Origin: Flaccisagitta enflata
Taxonomy: Eukaryota > Chaetognatha > Sagittoidea > Aphragmophora
Direction of reading: 5' to 3'
DNA length: 64,000 nt
Assembly: GCA_965153355.1 (NCBI GenBank)
Contig: OZ231127.1
Coordinates: 5,704,001-5,768,000 of the forward strand
The position numbers and the translations under genes are program-made. Of this stretch, positions 53,985 to 63,996 are shown piece by piece (the stretch's first letter is position 1; every line of letters begins with the position of its first letter). The notes beneath the pieces are model-generated. The model was not told the origin of the DNA. It saw only the letters and a program-made list of their open reading frames with translations, and did not search any database.

Positions 53985-54440
53985 GGTAATGGGGGCAAGC
54001 CTATAGAGAAACAAATGAAGTGTTAGGGGCTGATATTTGAAATATAAATCAATAATATTCTTTTAATAGCTGGTTGCCATGGAAATACATTTCCATGAAT
54101 TATTGCTAAAACAAAAATATTTTGGGAATGCTGTTGTTGTCTTCCACAGTATGTTCTGTCGTTGCTGGTTTAGCTACAGATGGGTTGTCACAGCGGCTCC
54201 TAGCAATAGGTTGGGGTCGAGCGATATTTTTATAGAATATTGTGAGAATGTTGTGGCAAATTTCACTTTAAGCAATGTTCTCAAAAATCTCTCAAAATAT
54301 TGATATTTTTAAAAAAGTACATGGAAATGTGTTTCCATAGCAACTAAATATTATAGGGAATGAATAATTCTTTCATTAGTTTATATTCCAAGTATCAGCC
54401 CCCTAGCTTCATTTGTTCTCCCATAATGCTTGCCCTCGTT
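53985..54440. mobile_element. Foldback element, arms of about 130-200 bp
   Basis: Left GGGGGCAAGC..ACAAATGAAG..GGGGCTGATATTT; right AAGTATCAGCCCCCTAGCTTCATTTGT..GCTTGCCCTC. Each arm contains a CATGGAAAT-CATTTCCAT palindrome. It is the full version of the half-copy at 45040-45264. No transposase. Confidence 0.82.
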
Positions 54441-54651
54441 ATCTCAAGTCTAGACGAGATCTACTGTATCCAATTTAGATTCAGGAAAAAGACAGCTTCA
54501 TGAGCTAAATGAGCTAGAATACCTAGAAACGCCCTCATGGATGAGCAGCTATGGTCACTAACGTGCTTTCTTGTATTTGCATGTTCAGTAAAAAAGTCGA
54601 AGACTGGCTTTTTTTACTGATCATCAATAGGCTCAATCTTAAAGATACTAT

Positions 54652-54780
54652 ATGATTAGATCTGTTTCAGTAGTTTGGATGTTACGCTTATCTGCGATTT
54701 TTCTGTTCTTCCATGTTGCCCTTACTTACTCATACTTAGACGAGCATCGTGGACTTCATGTCTTAATAAGATATTTTCAG
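54652..54780 (+). CDS. Possible first exon of a secreted protein
   Basis: ATG at 54652 followed by a hydrophobic leader (VWMLRLSAIFLFFHVALTYS) and a phase-0 donor TTTCAG|GTATTA at 54780. Without splicing the ORF stops at 54849 after 65 codons. The signal-peptide pattern with a donor in frame is suggestive, but short ORFs like this occur by chance in AT-rich DNA. Confidence 0.3.
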
Positions 54781-55022
54781 GTATTAACAGAGAAGATGAG
54801 TAATCAAATGATTATGTTACATCTAGATACAAGTAACAGTCCACCATGAAAATCTACTGTGATTGACATGAAATGAAATATATCACAAGATGCTACATTT
54901 TATAGAGTCACACACATTGTAATTTCTTGCTGAGAAGGACATGCACCAGAATGAGAGACCTACCTGCCGTATCATGCACAATATTTTGATGACGGGATTT
55001 GACTGTTTCGTTACATCAGTTG

Positions 55023-55202
55023 ATGTTACTTCGCGTTTTCGTTTTGTTCGTTGCTTGTGCCAGTCATTCCTGTGTCCAGAACCACAACTCAGATGCTGAT
55101 GAAATCTGTCAGCGTTACATTGAGGGCATTACACCTGTACCAACCAACAACATTCATAAATATTTAATACTTTTGCTCATTATATTCTGTGGTAAATATT
55201 AA
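55023..55202 (+). CDS. Small ORF with signal-peptide-like start
   Basis: ATG at 55023 gives a 59-residue frame: hydrophobic leader (MLLRVFVLFVACASHS), a short polar part with two Cys (CVQNHNSDADEICQRY), and a hydrophobic end. A possible donor G|GTAAAT occurs at 55192. No homolog is recognised. It could be a short secreted peptide or chance. Confidence 0.25.
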   Translation: MLLRVFVLFVACASHSCVQNHNSDADEICQRYIEGITPVPTNNIHKYLILLLIIFCGKY

Positions 55203-55204
55203 TT

Positions 55205-55980
55205 CCTGAACTTTACAGAAATTTACATAGAAGGTAGTAAAGGCTCACAATGTTGTTAAACTTGCTCTTGAAGTTTGTTAGTGATTTAGTTTCAGCATTC
55301 TCAGATGGCCTGAGGGTTTGCAAGATAGTATTTTTGTTAGTAATATGAATTTCTAAAACTTGTGTAATTTGCTGTAGTAAGTGGGTAGTAAAGAGTCACC
55401 ACACAATAACTTCAAAGGTGAGCGTTCATTGTATCACTGTTTCTGCAAAGACTCAGGCCTCTGAGAATTGCCAAGAAATATAAGGGTTTATGATGAAGCC
55501 TAGTAATGTTATTTCCTGACTTGCTGAAAATTTTTTCGAAAAATTTTGAAAATATTTTTTTTTTAAATTTTTTTATTTTTTCATTTTCCTCGACGAATAG
55601 TTTTTGTCGGTGACTGATGAGTAGCCTTCGATCGTGCAGTTCGCCTGCTGCCTGCTCTGTTGTTGACAGCTGTTTAAAATCTTCTCACCAGACTATAATT
55701 TTATGAAAATTTTTGCTGGTGTTGTTTTATAGTCAATAGAGCAAAGCCACTTTTCAAAAAACATTAGTTTCATTGCCTCTTTGCCTATTATTTTAGATGT
55801 CCTCGCACTTATAATAGGTCTGCAGGATAGTCAGAAAGATAACACGAAATTTTTTTCTTAAGGTGATATTTTCTCTACTTTCTTCATGTCTTCAGATGTT
55901 CTGAGGTCCTTATACTCATGTCTTCTTATAAATCTTGTAATGAACTTATATGTCTTCTAGATGTCTTCATGCTTCTTATG
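55205..55980. other. AT-rich stretch without genes
   Basis: No coding frame. A decayed family 1 head-like TTAGATGTCCTCGCACTTATAA lies near 55792-55815. Confidence 0.45.
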
Positions 55981-55984
55981 TCTT

Positions 55985-56262
55985 CTAACGTCTTAATCGT
56001 CTCGTATTTCTCTCATTTCTCTCATTTCCTTCTTATTTCTCCTATCTCTTATATCTCTTATAAATTTATAAACTTCTTTTGTCTCTTTTATCTTCTACAT
56101 GTCTCTTATATGTGGGGCGTGGGGAGGGGGAGGGCGCGAGGGGGGGTGGGGAGGGGGGAGGCGCGGGGGGGAGGGGAAGCGTGGGGGATGGGGAGGGTGG
56201 GGGGTGGAGAGGGGAGGCGTGGGGAAGGGAAGGTGTGGGGGGGAGGGAGGAATAATCCCATT
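55985..56262 (+). repeat. Pyrimidine array with G-rich tail
   Basis: Units of TCTCATTTC and CTTATATCTC (56005-56110) followed by a 140-base G-rich segment with many GGGG runs (56113-56252), the same layout as 42280-42535. The G-rich part could form G-quadruplexes. Confidence 0.88.
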
Positions 56263-56315
56263 CCAACCCAGTCACACCGTCCCGCCTCAAAAAAAAAACG
56301 AGGAGAGACCAAGGA

Positions 56316-56775
56316 TCAAGTCACCAGAAGTGAGAGGACGAACGGACGGCTAAGGGAGCGGCGCGAGACGTGCCTAGCGACGCGAAGGCGCCGCGCCACG
56401 CTGTCCTGTGGCTGCGGGGAGGCTGGGGCTGCGGCTGTCAGGGGATCCGCGGCAGGCGGCTGCTGATACCGCTGCTGCTGCTGATGCCCTTGACGCTGAC
56501 CACCGCGTCCGTGGTGTCGAGGGCGAGACGCTGATGGCGAGGAGGTGGCAACAGGCGCCATCGCCTCTGTCGCCGCAGTTCGCCCGAGAAGACAAACCCC
56601 GCGAAAAAAGTCTTCGAAACTCGACGGGGGGGTTGAGAAAGATGCGTTAGGGAGGAAGGGGGTTGCCTCCCGGTAACGCCTCGACAAGTCTTCATCATCA
56701 AGAGTCTGATTCGACCGAAATCCGCCGTGGTCGCGGCGCCAGCCTCCACGGCCGCGGCCATTACCACGGCCAGAT
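56316..56775 (-). CDS. Gly/Arg-rich (RGG) and Gln-rich reading frame
   Basis: A minus-strand frame overlapping the end of the next gene in a different frame. From about 56775 it reads GSGRGNGRGRGGWRRDHGG, then an ordered-looking segment with FEDFFRG, then HHGRGGQRQGHQQQQRYQQP, ending at 56316. RGG plus Gln-rich composition suggests an RNA-binding tail. It has no good ATG start, so it may be a downstream exon or a frameshifted continuation of the 56761-58260 gene. GC-rich composition can also create such frames by chance. Confidence 0.35.
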
Positions 56776-58260
56776 CCACGGCCAGCTTGCCGCTATGCTG
56801 TCTTTGAGGGATTGGGGGACGATACCGGGGTGGGGGATGGATGAATTGCCGCCGGCTGTGGCAGCCATCGCCTTCCCCCCCTCCGAATGCCTCCCCTGCT
56901 TTTTTGAAGAGGATGAAGAAGATGACTTGGGTGGATCAGCCGGCGGAACGCCTCCGGCCGCACCTTCCTCCTCCTGCCTCTTCTTCTTCTTGGAGGGCTT
57001 CTCCCTCTCCTTCCTTTCCTTCGCCTTATCCTTCATCTCCTTCTCCAACTCCTCCATTTCCCGCTGCATCCCTTCCAACTTCTTCTTCTTCTCCCGCTCA
57101 ACCTCCGCCTTCACCTCTTCCATCTGCTTCCTCTTCTCCTCAATCTGCTCCTTCAGCCCATCTCTCTCCTCCTTATACTCCAGATGCCTCTTCCTCCTAT
57201 TCTCCCTAAACTTCATATTCTTCCTCTTCTGCCTCTCCTGTTTCTTCGTCATTCCTCCCCGCTCCCCTTCTTCCTCATCCTCCGCTCCTTCTCCCTCCCC
57301 CTGCCTACGCACCACCACGTCCTCCGCTTCCAAATCCCTCGGCTCCGGCCCCACATTCGCCACTGCCCCCGCACCACGCCACTCAGGAAGGAGAGGGCAC
57401 CCCCACAATTGATTGGGCATCCTCACTGCCCGTTCCGGCCCTGCGTCACCCTTCGAGTTCCACACCATCTCCCTCTTCCTCCACTTATCCACCTCCGCCG
57501 TCAACAACCCGTCCAACTCCGCGATCCTCAGCTTCCCCTTCCTCCTCTTTGCGTCTTCCGTCGCCACCGCCTCCTTAAACCGCACCACCACTTCCGTCTC
57601 CTCCATCGCCGAGTCGCCGCGCAAACACGGCCACCTCGGCGGCTCCCTCGTCTCCGGCTCCCACAGCCCATACGCCGTACACACCCCCGGCTTCTTCGCA
57701 TATCTCCGCATCGCCATCTTCACCTGCCCCTGACTGCACCACAACAACACCGACAGGTGACGCAGGCGTGAGCCCATCGCATGGCCGATTTTATAGATGT
57801 CGAAACCATCCTCAACCAGGATCCAGTCCATTTCGCCATCGATTTTGATCAGTTGGGCCACATAAACATTAGGGTAGCGGTTCTGACCGACATGGAAAAA
57901 CACCAAGACCGCCAAATTGGTGGCCATGATGTCTCTCTGCGCTTCGGTCGAGAATTGCCACTCATCAAATTCTTCCATCAATGCGTTGGAACCTCTACAC
58001 ATCCGGAAGGATCCCACCATGTCTCCTACTTCCGTCCTACTCTTCTTCTTCCTCTCCCCATCCTTCTCCACCGCTACCGCCAACTGCGGACCACCCGGCA
58101 ACAATTAAATCACTATTACCATACTCACCGGTACCTCCTCCGACTCCACCCTCCTCGGCTCCATCGCCTCATCCTCCATCTGCACCAAATCAAACTCGTA
58201 TCCTCCTCCCAACGCCTCCTCACACTCCTCTCCAGTCACACCGACATGATGGGATGACAT
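56761..58260 (-). CDS. Two-exon gene for a charged coiled-coil protein, unrecognised
   Basis: Exon 1 is 58260-58129 (44 codons from ATG; acidic, MSSHHVGVTGEECEE...), then a 45-nt intron 58128-58084 with a consensus donor GTGAGTAT and acceptor TCCGCAG, then exon 2 58083-56761 (440 codons and TAA). The frame is kept at phase 0 across the junction. Residues about 45-180 look folded, with strand-like segments (LAVLVFFHVGQ, VYVAQLIKIDGEMDW) that could be a Tudor/SH3-like barrel; this is a guess. Residues about 310-405 are a Lys/Glu-rich coiled coil, followed by a Ser/Lys tail. It starts 256 bp downstream of the BEL/Pao integrase end on the same strand, so it may be an extra ORF of that element or a host gene the element landed beside. 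Family unknown. Confidence 0.65.
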
Positions 58261-58515
58261 TCTCTCCGGGATGTGGCGTCCACAACGATTGACAATTGTG
58301 CAAGAGATTGTTTTTAAGCTTGTTGACAATGTTGTTGAATTTTTCCTATAATACTTCAAACAAGGGGGCAAAAATTCAAATGCAGAATCAAAATAGCATA
58401 GCAACAACATGGGGGCCGGGGCGGGTTGGGGGGGCACGAGGGGAACACACCTAAGGAGAAAAGGGCAAAAATAACAAGTATGCAAAGACCAATTGAAGCA
58501 ATGTACTCGGCATAG

Positions 58516-60336
58516 TCACGCCGACAAACGTGCCGGGTCAAGTTCCAATCGGACCACTTTACTCCTATCGCGCGTGAATCTCTTCCCATTTGCCGTTTTC
58601 ACAACCACAGTCCACACAACGTCGTCCCCATCGACTTCTGTGATGACGCCGGTGCGCCAATCTCCTCGTCGACACTGATCATCCACCAAGAGAACGATGT
58701 CGTCAACTTCCAAATCTTTCTCCACCTTGCGCCATTTTGGTTGCGCCTGCAAGGCCGAGACATGGTCTCTCTTCCACCTTCTCCAAAAAGCATTGGCAAT
58801 TGCGCGTGATAGGCACCAAGTGTAACGAAGTGCCTTTGCATCTGGAGGCGAGGGGGGCACAAGGTCGCAACCGGAAGACGCGTACATTCCAGGGCAAAGA
58901 AAGTCTATTGGCCGCAAAGCCTGGATCCCCGGCTCATCACCCACATAGGTAATCGGCCGCGAATTCATGGCCAGCTCTGCTTGGGCCAATACTGTTGCAA
59001 AAGTCTCGATGTGAAGATTGTCTTGGTTCAACATGATCACCAAATGTCTTTTTGCAGATTGAACCAAGCACCACCAAGCGCTCCCACACTCCACCTCGAT
59101 GTGGCGCAACAGGCGGGTTGAATGTCCATTGTATGCCCGTCAGCCTCAGCTCGGGTTTCGCGGACAAATTCCACGACTCCATCTCCGCGCGCAGTTCCTT
59201 GTCGGACGCGGTGAAGTTCGTGCCATTGTCGGAATACAAATGGCGAATCGCTGGGCGGGCGAGCTTGGAAACTACAGGAGGGCGTCATGAAGCAAGAGGT
59301 GCCTATAGATCTCAATATCTCGAAATGTACTGCAAGGGCATGCAAGGCAAGTGAAGAGCGCGACGTACACCTTATGAGATGCTCTCCCGGCGATTTTGCA
59401 AGAAACAGGTCCAAAAATATCTACCCCCGTATTCTCGAAGGGCAAACATTTTTTTAGTCCTCACTTCTGGTAACGGCGCCATTAGCTGACTTTCTGGGCG
59501 TTTGAATTGTTTTTGACACTCCACACACGCGCGCACGACACGCGTCACAGACCGGCGTCCTTTCGTGATCCAAAAGCGGCGCGCGATTCGCCCAGTACTT
59601 GCCTCCACGCCGGCGTGCAGCTGGCGGAAGTGGATTGACCGGATCAGCACGCGACGGCCTCGCTATCGTGTGGGAGTATCATCGGATTTTTGGCGTCAAA
59701 GTCCAATTCCTCATCACGCTGGAGTCGCCCTCTGTATCAAAGCACACCGGCGCCGTCAACGCAGGGGCATAACGCCGCCAGAGGCGATTTTGCGGCGACC
59801 TTTGGCCCCCCAGCCGACCACATTGTTGCAGGGACTCCACTTCCGTGGAAGGCTTGGGATTGAATGGCGCTGATGATCAATTTTTCGGCGTCGGCCAACT
59901 CGACGCCGGTGGGCGCCCCAACCTTGTCGGCGTCATTGTATAGCGCCCGGCGTCGAATGCGGACGATGCACATCATGACCGTGCGCTTCAGCAGTGCGAT
60001 GCGCCTCAATTTCCCCGTCCACGTCGCCACCTTTTCGCTGACACGAATCACCCATGATTGAGGCGGCGTTCTTTCCGGCGTCGCCGTCGTCGCGAGGATG
60101 TGAGCGGGGAATGGGCGTGTCATGATCTGCTTTTCCGGCCATTCGTTTTCACCTCGCCAAAGATAATCCGGGCCGTTGTGGAATTTGCCCCAATTTGGAT
60201 CTTGCGCGAGCATCCCTTTGGACGAATAGTCGGCTGGGTTGAGGTTGGTTGGTACCCACCTCCACTCCTCGACCTTCGAGAGTGCCTGAATTTCAGAGAG
60301 ACGATTTGCGAAGTAAACTTTGAACCTAGTTTCGGT
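58516..60336 (-). pseudogene. Broken BEL/Pao pol gene: RNase H end, integrase, DUF5641-like C-terminus
   Basis: Several minus-strand frames in pol order. 60336-59737: RNase H/connection segment with WRWVPTNLNPADYSSKG and DYLW, then pre-integrase. 59650-59372: zinc-binding region ending CVECQKQ, with RRFWITKGRRSV. 59239-59060: integrase core with SDNGTNFTASDKELR and PPVAPHRGGVWERLV. 59109-58516: LAQAELAMNSRPIT, then a C-terminal region with DDIVLLVDD and a basic end typical of BEL/Pao. At least three frame changes interrupt it, so it cannot make the polyprotein. The gag, protease and reverse transcriptase parts are missing; the upstream side is cut at 60336 by a family 1 copy. No LTRs were identified. 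Confidence 0.9.
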
Positions 60337-60450
60337 CCAATTGTCCGTCCGTCCATCGGTCTGTCACATTTCTGAATTCCGAGCAGTTTTTGCGGTACTG
60401 CTCCTGCCCAACCGTCCGCGCCTGGATTGCCGTGTATCCCGCCTTGTTTT
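60337..60450 (+). repeat. Family 1 copy, C type, head missing
   Basis: Starts in the (GTCCGTCC)n tract, then CACATTTCTGAATTCCGAGC, TACTGCTCCTGCCCAACCGTCC, GCGCCTGGATTGCCGTGTATCC, CGCCTTGTTTT. It truncates the BEL/Pao pol fragment. Confidence 0.85.
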
Positions 60451-60533
60451 GCATCCTTTCTAATTGATTAGGTGCAAAACAAGAACTAAACGTTGAAGGG
60501 CAGTCAACAAATATAATTTTGATGATCAATCGC

Positions 60534-61169
60534 CAGGCCTTAATTTAGTGATTCTGTTGAGCGTGCACGCCGTTTTCAACCTCATTATTCTATTCATACT
60601 TGATTTTATCATACAATTATACAAATATACATAATAGAAACCAATCCACAAGGAAATGTGCATTCATTCAGCAAAAAATGAACGCAAAACACAGAGTTAG
60701 TCCACTATTGTAAGTTTAAGAGAATTCTTGAATTCTCCTTTGTATGAAAATTTGATTTTCCTTTGTATGAACAAATGAATCAATTCACTATGAACAAATA
60801 AATGGATCAAAGAATCCGATATTCCTGATCCATTTGTTTGATTGAGATCTTATTCTAGAGTTGTCTTCAGATTTACAAAAAAAATTCATGAAATTAAATA
60901 CCAGTTTCAAAAACTAAAACATATGTGAATGAGTGAATGGAAAAAATGGATGAATTTATGAATGAATGAATTAATGAATGAATGAATGAACAAATGAATG
61001 GATGAATGGAAGAAAGAAAGAAAGAAAAAAAGAAAAAAAAGAAAAAAAGAAAGAAAGAAAGAAACAAACAAAGAAACAAAGAAAGGAACAAAGAAAAAAC
61101 AAAGAAAGAAAGAAAGAAAGAAAGAAAGAATGAAAGATAAAAAGAAAGAAAGAAAGAAAGAAAGAAAAA

Positions 61170-61233
<64 letters not shown>

Positions 61234-61469
61234 AAAAGAAAGAAAGAAAAAAGATTGTATGAATGTATGGATGTATAAATCAAAGAAATAATCAAATGAA
61301 TCGATGATCGTTTTTTTAGCTATCAAATGAAAAATGTCAATCCTAATGAAATTCAGTTCACCTTATGTGATGAGAGGGTGCCAGCCGGGCACGCCATGAG
61401 CAAAAACAGCGTGCCCGACAGCAAAACAGAGTGCCCCGGGAACGCGGGCACGCTCTAAATTAAGGCCTG
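60534..61469. mobile_element. hAT-like element, 936 bp, 8-bp TSD
   Basis: Ends CAGGCCTTAATTTAG and its exact inverse (15 bp). Flanks TCAATCGC (60526-60533) and TCAATCAC (61470-61477) match at 7 of 8. Subterminal GAGCGTGCACGCC and GCGGGCACGCTC match the element at 37286-38736. The interior is mostly (GAAT)n and (GAAA)n; no transposase. Confidence 0.88.
61012..61252 (+). repeat. (GAAA)n microsatellite
   Basis: About 55 GAAA/GAAC units inside the hAT-like element. The Lys-Glu-Arg and Phe-Leu-Ser ORFs over it are artefacts. Confidence 0.96.
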
Positions 61470-61622
61470 TCAATCACTATTTTAAGTATCAATTAACCCT
61501 GAATTGATGAACCTTAAACATTGATGAGTGGTAACTCGACTAGGCAAATGGGACCCCATCCTTGTTGTCATGTCCATATTTGCTTGATCTTGTTAACTTA
61601 GCTATGATTAAAGAATCTCTTA

Positions 61623-61887
61623 GGGGGCGTTTCTAGTCAAAGTCGATCGCGTTTTGAAAAGGCTACTCGGTCGCTCACTACGTTCGCTCACTCGCACCAC
61701 TCACTCCGCTCACTCGCTAGCGCTGCGCTTCGCTACGCTCACTTCGCTCGCTCGGTCCGTTCACGGGCTCGCTCGCTCACTTTGCTCACTCCTGCATAGG
61801 ACAGTTGAAATTCTTGAATATGTGTTCACGCTGTTATCGCGTTTCACAGGAAGAAACGCGTTTCTGGCGCTCACTAGAAACACGCCC
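61623..61887. mobile_element. Family 3 element (PIF-like MITE), 265 bp, TTA duplication
   Basis: Left GGGGGCGTTTCTAGTC, right ACTAGAAACACGCCC, flanked by TTA on both sides (61620-61622, 61888-61890). The 3-bp TTA duplication and G-rich start fit PIF/Harbinger-type elements. The interior is an array of GCTCACTTCGCTC-like decamers. Confidence 0.8.
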
Positions 61888-62013
61888 TTAGTTCCTAACT
61901 TGAGTCTTAGCCTCATCTGGAGGTGTCAACATGAGGTAACGGATAAGAAATAGGCAGACATCCTGGACCCTAAACGAACAGACAAAACCACTTATAAAGT
62001 TGCATGTCGCAAC

Positions 62014-62959
62014 CAGGCCTGAGCGATTGTATTGGGTATTGGTATTGGGTTTACAATATTCTTGTGTATTGGGTTTTCCCAATACATGTAGTTTATTTTG
62101 TTATTATACCAATACAATACAATACTATATAATATTATGAAAAAGCTGATCTGAGTAAAGTGAAATATATGAGAGAAAGACTGAAAGAGATGAAGAGAAA
62201 GAAGAAAAGCATTCCTACGTCTGAGGGAGAACAAAAGAAGCAGAGAAAGTGAGATAAAAGGAGAAGAGAGGGATTTGCTGAAAGTAAAAGTGGGTGAGGG
62301 ATGAAAAGAGGAGGAGGAAGAAGAACTTATGACAGATTAGGTGGGTTGGAAATATAGACAAAGAAGAAGAAGAGGAACAAAAATCTATGAGAGAAACAAT
62401 CAGTGGTCAGAAACTGGAAGGATGAAAAGGAGGAAGAGGAAGAAAATAAAGAACCTACAGGAGAAAGAGAGAGAAAGAGAAAGGGAAAGATAATAAAAAA
62501 CACAAATAAATAAAAAAAAATAAAAAAAAACAATTAGATCTAGACAAAGAAAAAAAATATAGATAAGTGTAAAAAACAAGAAAAAAAAAAATTAAGGATA
62601 AAGACAGAATAACAAAAAAAAATGAAATAAAACTCAAAATGAAAGGAAAATATAAAAATTTTTCAGCTCTTCTTATATAAAAAAATATTCATGTGATGAT
62701 TAAAATTATTACATTTGTTTTGAATTATTAGTATATCATCTAACTATGATAAGTTTGACATATATTACTACTTATTATTTATCATTAAAACTATGTAAAA
62801 TCATGTATATATTGTATTGTATTGTATACTATGATGATATATTGTATACAATTTTAATGGATATTGTATTGTATTGGTATTGTATTGTATTGTCCCAATA
62901 CTTGAAAGTATTGTATTGGTATTGTATAGTTGACAAAAATGCTATATAGCTCAGGCCTG
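62014..62959. mobile_element. hAT-like element, 946 bp, perfect 8-bp TSD
   Basis: Flanked by GTCGCAAC (62006-62013 and 62960-62967). Ends are CAGGCCTGAGC and its exact inverse (11 bp). The interior contains ATTGTATTGGTATTG arrays near both ends and an A-rich middle. No transposase. Confidence 0.93.
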
Positions 62960-63037
62960 GTCGCAACTAGAAAAAATAGGGTTATAAAATGGATCCATTA
63001 AATTTGGTTAAAAAGTCTATCACTTGTCAGAGACAGA

Positions 63038-63294
63038 GGGCGTGTTCTCGTGACAAACGAGTTTGTTCCCATAAACATGTTTACAGCGTGAACACCTGTT
63101 TATGAATTTCACTGTCACACAAGGGAGTGAGCGAAGTGAGCGAGCAAGCCTGTGAACAGAGCAAGTCTGTGAACGGAGCAAGCGAGCAGAACCTAGCCAA
63201 GCACTGCGGAGCGAGTGAGCGATGCAAGCGAAGAAACGTAGCGAGCGACCGATTGGCCTGTTATAAACGCGGTTATCTGACTAGAAAAAAACCC
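63038..63294. mobile_element. Family 3 element, 257 bp
   Basis: GGGCGTGTTCTCGTGACAAACG at left, CTGACTAGAAAAAAACCC at right; interior GAGTGAGCGAAGTGAGCGAGC. Ends partly decayed, duplication not visible. Confidence 0.7.
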
Positions 63295-63444
63295 TAACTT
63301 CAGAGACATGCTGAGTGCATAATCACGAACTTCTTAGCCCATTTCCAACTCAAAAATTCATTTTTGACGCCATTTAAAAGAAAACTTGAAGCTCTTTGAT
63401 TTGCTCATAGATAACAAGTAGCTGTGAAAATTCTAAGTTGCAAT

Positions 63445-63574
63445 AAGGGATGTGGAAGCGGTCAATTTTAGTGCCGCTTCCACCGCTTCCGCTTCCGCTT
63501 CCATTTTGTAGTACAAATACAAGTAGCTATCCCATCCTCCAAAACGGAAGCGGTCAATCGCTTCCACATCCCTA
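63445..63574. mobile_element. Very short hAT-type MITE, 130 bp
   Basis: Ends AAGGGATGTGGAAGCG and, inverted, TAGGGATGTGGAAGCG; flanks GTTGCAAT (63437-63444) and GTTGCATT (63575-63582) match at 7 of 8. The interior has five GCTTCC units (CGCTTCCACCGCTTCCGC). Confidence 0.85.
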
Positions 63575-63602
63575 GTTGCATTGTTAAGAAAAACGTTGAG
63601 AA

Positions 63603-63800
63603 AACAAGGCCGGATACATGGCTACCGAAATCGCGTGCAGGTGGGCATGGGCCATATTTGAGGTCACCAGATCATCTGGGCAGGAGCAGTGAGGTCAAAG
63701 AAATAAAATCATAAAAAAAAGTAATGTGTGACCAACCAACCGTCCAACCGACGGACCGACCGACGGACAAAGCGGGTTGTAGAGTCGCGTGCACGCGACT
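63603..63800 (-). repeat. Family 1 copy, A type, complete
   Basis: Perfect palindromic head AGTCGCGTGCACGCGACT (63783-63800), GGTTGGTTGG-type tract, CACTGCTCCTGCCCAGATG, tail GCACGCGATT and TAGCCATGTATCCGGCCTTG. Head and tail pair at 9 of 10. Confidence 0.92.
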
Positions 63801-63848
63801 AAAAATTACTTGTTGGAAATAAAGCAGAAATTTCCCCTTTTGCTTTTT

Positions 63849-63996
63849 AGTTGCAGACACGCAACTCTATAAGAGGCTTTGTCCGTCCGTCCATCCATCC
63901 AATGGTCCGTAATGATTGAGTCGAAAAGTGGGAAAACGCGCATTTCCACTCCTGCCCACCCGTCCGCAACTGGTGGCCGTGTATCCGACCTTGTTC
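63849..63996 (+). repeat. Family 1 copy, B type, complete
   Basis: Head AGTTGCAGACACGCAACT, CTATAAGAGGCTTTGTCC, GAGTCGAAAAGTGGGAAAAC, CGCATTTCCACTCCTGCCCA, tail GTCCGCAACTGG, end GTGTATCCGACCTTGTT. Both head and tail carry the C-to-T / G-to-A change relative to other copies, so pairing is retained. Confidence 0.92.

Noticed and set aside
56761-58260. Retroviral envelope-type protein for the ORF after integrase
   Set aside because: No signal peptide, transmembrane segment or cleavage site; highly charged coiled coil instead.
60894-61326. Phe/Leu/Ser and Lys/Glu ORFs
   Set aside because: Translations of (GAAA)n inside a hAT-like element.
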